Below, piece by piece: positions 61,795-64,000 of a stretch of DNA of 64,000 nucleotides (its first letter is position 1; every line of letters starts with the position of its first letter). The stretch is taken from the NCBI GenBank assembly GCA_038210445.1, contig JBBQWQ010000041.1, positions 1-64,000 on the forward strand, written 5' to 3'. The position numbers and the translations under genes are program-made. The notes beneath the pieces are model-generated. The model saw nothing but the letters and a program-made list of their open reading frames with translations. It was not told where the DNA came from and did not search any database. This stretch comes from JABFRG01 sp038210445. Its GTDB lineage: Bacteria; Myxococcota_A; Polyangia; Polyangiales; Polyangiaceae.

Positions 61795-62829
61795 TCAGAG
61801 GCCGTATTTGGCGCGGTATTTCTCGGTGAGTCGCGTGTGCTCGTTGAAGAGGCGCATCTCGTCGCGCATGGCGTTGTTGGCGAAGTTCGCCGACCACCAG
61901 GAGCTGATCTGGCTGTAGTCCACGATGGTGAAGCCCAGCTTCGCCAACGCCGCCTGGGGATCTTGCCCCTGGGCGGAGGCGGCTTCCATGGCCGCGCCCA
62001 TCTCGATCCACGCTTCCAGGGTGCACGGCTCGCCGCCCAGGCTCTTGCCCGCGCCGCCTGCCTGCATATTGGCCACGCCTGCTTGCGCAGCGCCCGAGAA
62101 GCGCCCGGTGCTGCCGTTCACGAAGGCTTGCCCGTAGGCGGTGGCGATGGCGGCGGTGGTGTCGCGCGACATGCGCGCGTTCCACTCGGCGCTGACCTTC
62201 TCCCAGGTGGGGCCGTCGATGGCGAGCTCACGGAGCACGTTGTCGAGGGTGCCGGACTGGGCAATGTAGGCCATGGCCCCGGCCCAGCTCTCGAGGGTGA
62301 CGCCCGCCACCGGCTCCATCTCGCCCGCCAGTTTTCCGCCGGCTTGGGTCGAGGCTTGGAGACCGCCCATGAGGAAGTCCTGGGTGGTCCGCATCTTCAC
62401 GTGCATCATGTCGTGGATGCTCCCGTGCCGCTGCTGTGCCTGCGGCGACTGCATGAAGCGCTCCAGCGTGGCTTTCACCTGGTAGTAGTGCTGCACGCTC
62501 CGAATGCCGAAGGTCTGAAAGAGCGTGCGCCGCTCGTCTCGGTCTTCCCACGCGCGTTCGATACGGAACTCCGCGAGGAAGTAGGCGCCGAGATCGTTCC
62601 ACACGTCGAAGCTTGCAACATCGTCGATGGCCTCCAGGCGGTAGTCACGCGACTCGTCGTCCTCTGCCATCTGCTGCTGGGGGTAGCCCTGCTGTTGCTG
62701 CTGGGGATAGCCCTGCTGTTGCTGCTGGGGATAGCCCTGCTGCTGCTGGGGATAGCCCTGCTGCGGGTAGGCTTGTTGCGGATGACCTTGGGGGGGATTG
62801 GGCTTCTGCCCGCCGAACGGATTGAACAT
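61795..62829 (-). CDS. Protein with Gln-rich repeat tail and a helical core, unknown function
   Basis: A 344-residue soluble protein. The start at 62829 has an AAGGAG ribosome site. Residues 1-53 are a Pro/Tyr/Gln-rich stretch with tandem GYPQQQQQ-type units. From residue 60 it is a largely helical protein (ASFDVWNDLGAYFLAEFRIE, VKATLERFMQSPQAQQRHGS) that contains a HDMMHVKMR segment. The prion-like head resembles low-complexity heads in other cytoplasmic proteins, and the underlying CTG-rich DNA repeat (about 62670-62775) is prone to length change. No family is recognised. Confidence 0.68.
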   Translation of the reverse strand: MFNPFGGQKPNPPQGHPQQAYPQQGYPQQQQGYPQQQQQGYPQQQQQGYPQQQMAEDDESRDYRLEAIDDVASFDVWNDLGAYFLAEFRIERAWEDRDERRTLFQTFGIRSVQHYYQVKATLERFMQSPQAQQRHGSIHDMMHVKMRTTQDFLMGGLQASTQAGGKLAGEMEPVAGVTLESWAGAMAYIAQSGTLDNVLRELAIDGPTWEKVSAEWNARMSRDTTAAIATAYGQAFVNGSTGRFSGAAQAGVANMQAGGAGKSLGGEPCTLEAWIEMGAAMEAASAQGQDPQAALAKLGFTIVDYSQISSWWSANFANNAMRDEMRLFNEHTRLTEKYRAKYGL

Positions 62830-62977
62830 GAATGCTCCTTGTCGTTCGGTGTCTTCAGCAGTCCGCATGCCAGCCCCAGAAATGGCGAATTTCCCCGAAT
62901 TGGCTCGGTCGCCGAGAGCGCAGTTGCCGGAGCCGGCAAGGCCTTGCCGGCCAAGCCGTGCTACGATCCTCGGTCTC

Positions 62978-64000
62978 ATGTGGCGACCGGAGGACGACGC
63001 GCTACTTCGTCGGGTGGAGGACGAGCTCCTCCTCGACATCGTGTGGAAAGCGCATGCAGGCGTCGACCGCGCGACCTCCAGCGAGGCGCCGAGCGATCGG
63101 GCGAGCGGCATGTTCGAGTTCCTGCGCGCCTCCGAGGAGGGGCATGGGCTCCTCACCCAGGCGCTCGCGGAACGCCCGGGGCCGCTCCTGGCCTGGCTCG
63201 AGTCGAGCCCGGTGGAGGCGCATCCTCCGGCGCTGCTGCATCATCTCGGCCTATACTTCGAGCGCCTCGGGCGCGCGCTCGAGGGCGTGAAGGTGGAGTC
63301 GGCCGCCAGCGCCTACCTTCGTTCGCTGACGTGCTTTCTGGCGTTGGGCGCGGAGCGCGAGTACCTGGAAGAGCTCGCCCGGCGCATCCTCGGCCCGCAG
63401 GCCAAGAGCGTCGACCCAGAGCGGAGCACCCAGGCGTTCGTCCTCTCGCGCATCGACGAACTGGGGGCCCGCGCCGAGCTCGGCGCCAATGCGCAGGCAG
63501 GTTCCGCCGGCCGCGCCACTCTCGATGCATCGAAGGCCGCCATGGTCGCGCTGGCGCAGGGCGAGCGTGCGGTGGCCATGGCTGCACTTCCGGCGCCGTA
63601 TCGCGAGCCCATCGTGCGTCACCTCTCGCGCGTGCGCGCCAGCGCGGTCGATGCCGCATTGCAGCGGCTCACCGAGGAGATCGACGCCGCCACGGCCAGG
63701 AACACCAGCGCCGAGGCGAGGTTTCAGATCTTGCTGGGCGCGGTCGCGGTGTGGTCGTGGTCGTACTACGACGAAACGGTGGAGACGTTCGCGCTCGAGC
63801 GCGCGGAGCCTCTGGCCTGGGAGCTGCGGCGCGCCAAAAACTGGAAGGACCTGCGCGCGCTCTACGTGCAGCTCCGGCCCCTGGTGCAGACGCTCGCGTC
63901 GCGCATCGAGGCCGATCGCTCCAAGGTGGCATGGGCGGCGCTGGCGGCGCAGGGGTTCGTCTTCCTGGCAGACTGCTCGGAGGTGCTCGCGGAGCAGATC
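62978..64000 (+). CDS. Helical (TPR-like) protein, 3' end beyond the window
   Basis: An open frame of 341 codons from ATG 62978 that runs off the window without a stop. It has no signal peptide. The visible part is rich in Ala, Leu, Arg and Glu with repeated helix patterns (LLHHLGLYFERLGRALEGVK, AYLRSLTCFLALGAEREYLE, ERAVAMAALPAPYREPI), suggesting TPR-like repeats. It is divergent from the Gln-rich-tailed protein, with 148 bases between. Function unknown. Confidence 0.6.
   Translation, partial: MWRPEDDALLRRVEDELLLDIVWKAHAGVDRATSSEAPSDRASGMFEFLRASEEGHGLLTQALAERPGPLLAWLESSPVEAHPPALLHHLGLYFERLGRALEGVKVESAASAYLRSLTCFLALGAEREYLEELARRILGPQAKSVDPERSTQAFVLSRIDELGARAELGANAQAGSAGRATLDASKAAMVALAQGERAVAMAALPAPYREPIVRHLSRVRASAVDAALQRLTEEIDAATARNTSAEARFQILLGAVAVWSWSYYDETVETFALERAEPLAWELRRAKNWKDLRALYVQLRPLVQTLASRIEADRSKVAWAALAAQGFVFLADCSEVLAEQI

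Noticed and set aside
62670..62775. Tandem repeats that could be taken for a CRISPR array
   Set aside because: The units are contiguous without spacers and lie in frame inside a coding region, encoding Gln-rich repeats.

Overview
The window is a gene-dense, very GC-rich bacterial chromosome segment. It looks like a myxobacterium (Myxococcota, probably the Polyangia/Sorangiineae side). The reasons are many lipoproteins with Asp/Ala-rich linkers after the lipobox cysteine, Ser/Thr kinases of the HRDVSPQN type, an FHA-AAA+ regulator, hybrid histidine kinases, a box (benzoyl-CoA epoxidation) locus, and an OmpA protein with thrombospondin type-3 repeats. This placement is inferred from gene content; there is no rRNA in the window. 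I found no tRNA, rRNA, CRISPR array, insertion sequence or prophage gene.

Layout. 1-3381: an LPS heptose cassette with the end of a family 9 glycosyltransferase, a GmhA-HldC fusion, GmhB and HldA, all overlapping by 1-4 bases. 3424-8326: a ThuA-like lipoprotein and two multi-spanning GT-C type membrane proteins. 8463-9866: an NtrC-type sigma-54 activator, followed by a 714-base gene-free stretch with several perfect hairpins and a strong intrinsic terminator. 10581-15525: two lipoproteins and a PAS hybrid kinase. 15544-20324: patatin, boxB, boxC and a divergent boxR-type regulator (XRE fused to a shikimate-kinase-like domain) with palindromic operator candidates. 20328-22557: a sterol-desaturase-family protein and two lipoproteins. 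22591-30401: a complete, translationally coupled trp operon (DAHP-synthase-like, trpE, G, D, CF, B, A) behind a nearly leaderless trpL leader peptide and a well-formed attenuator.

30388-34340: a CrtI-like oxidoreductase, a GAF hybrid kinase and a hypothetical protein. 34532-37760: a VIT/vWA membrane protein, an ECF sigma factor and a small protein in one operon. 37808-46007: an unusually long PLP enzyme, three poorly known minus-strand genes and the OmpA protein. 46078-50767: a membrane protein, rsmE, prmA and two TPR/PEGA-type envelope proteins. 50839-58517: a Ser/Thr kinase, an FHA-AAA+ regulator lacking the GAFTGA loop, and a three-gene operon with a non-canonical Hsp70. 59031-61678: three tandem paralogous Cys-rich lipoproteins. 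61795-64000: a Gln-rich-tailed protein and the start of a further helical protein.

The observations I rate highest are: the trp attenuator combined with a first structural gene that has lost every metal ligand of DAHP synthase; a small dispersed repeat family sitting directly on stop codons and forming facing pairs between convergent genes; the decayed second copy of a gene 3' end at 53965-54034; the possible structured RNA at 9867-10528; the Cys-rich lipoprotein triplet; and the GmhA-HldC fusion.
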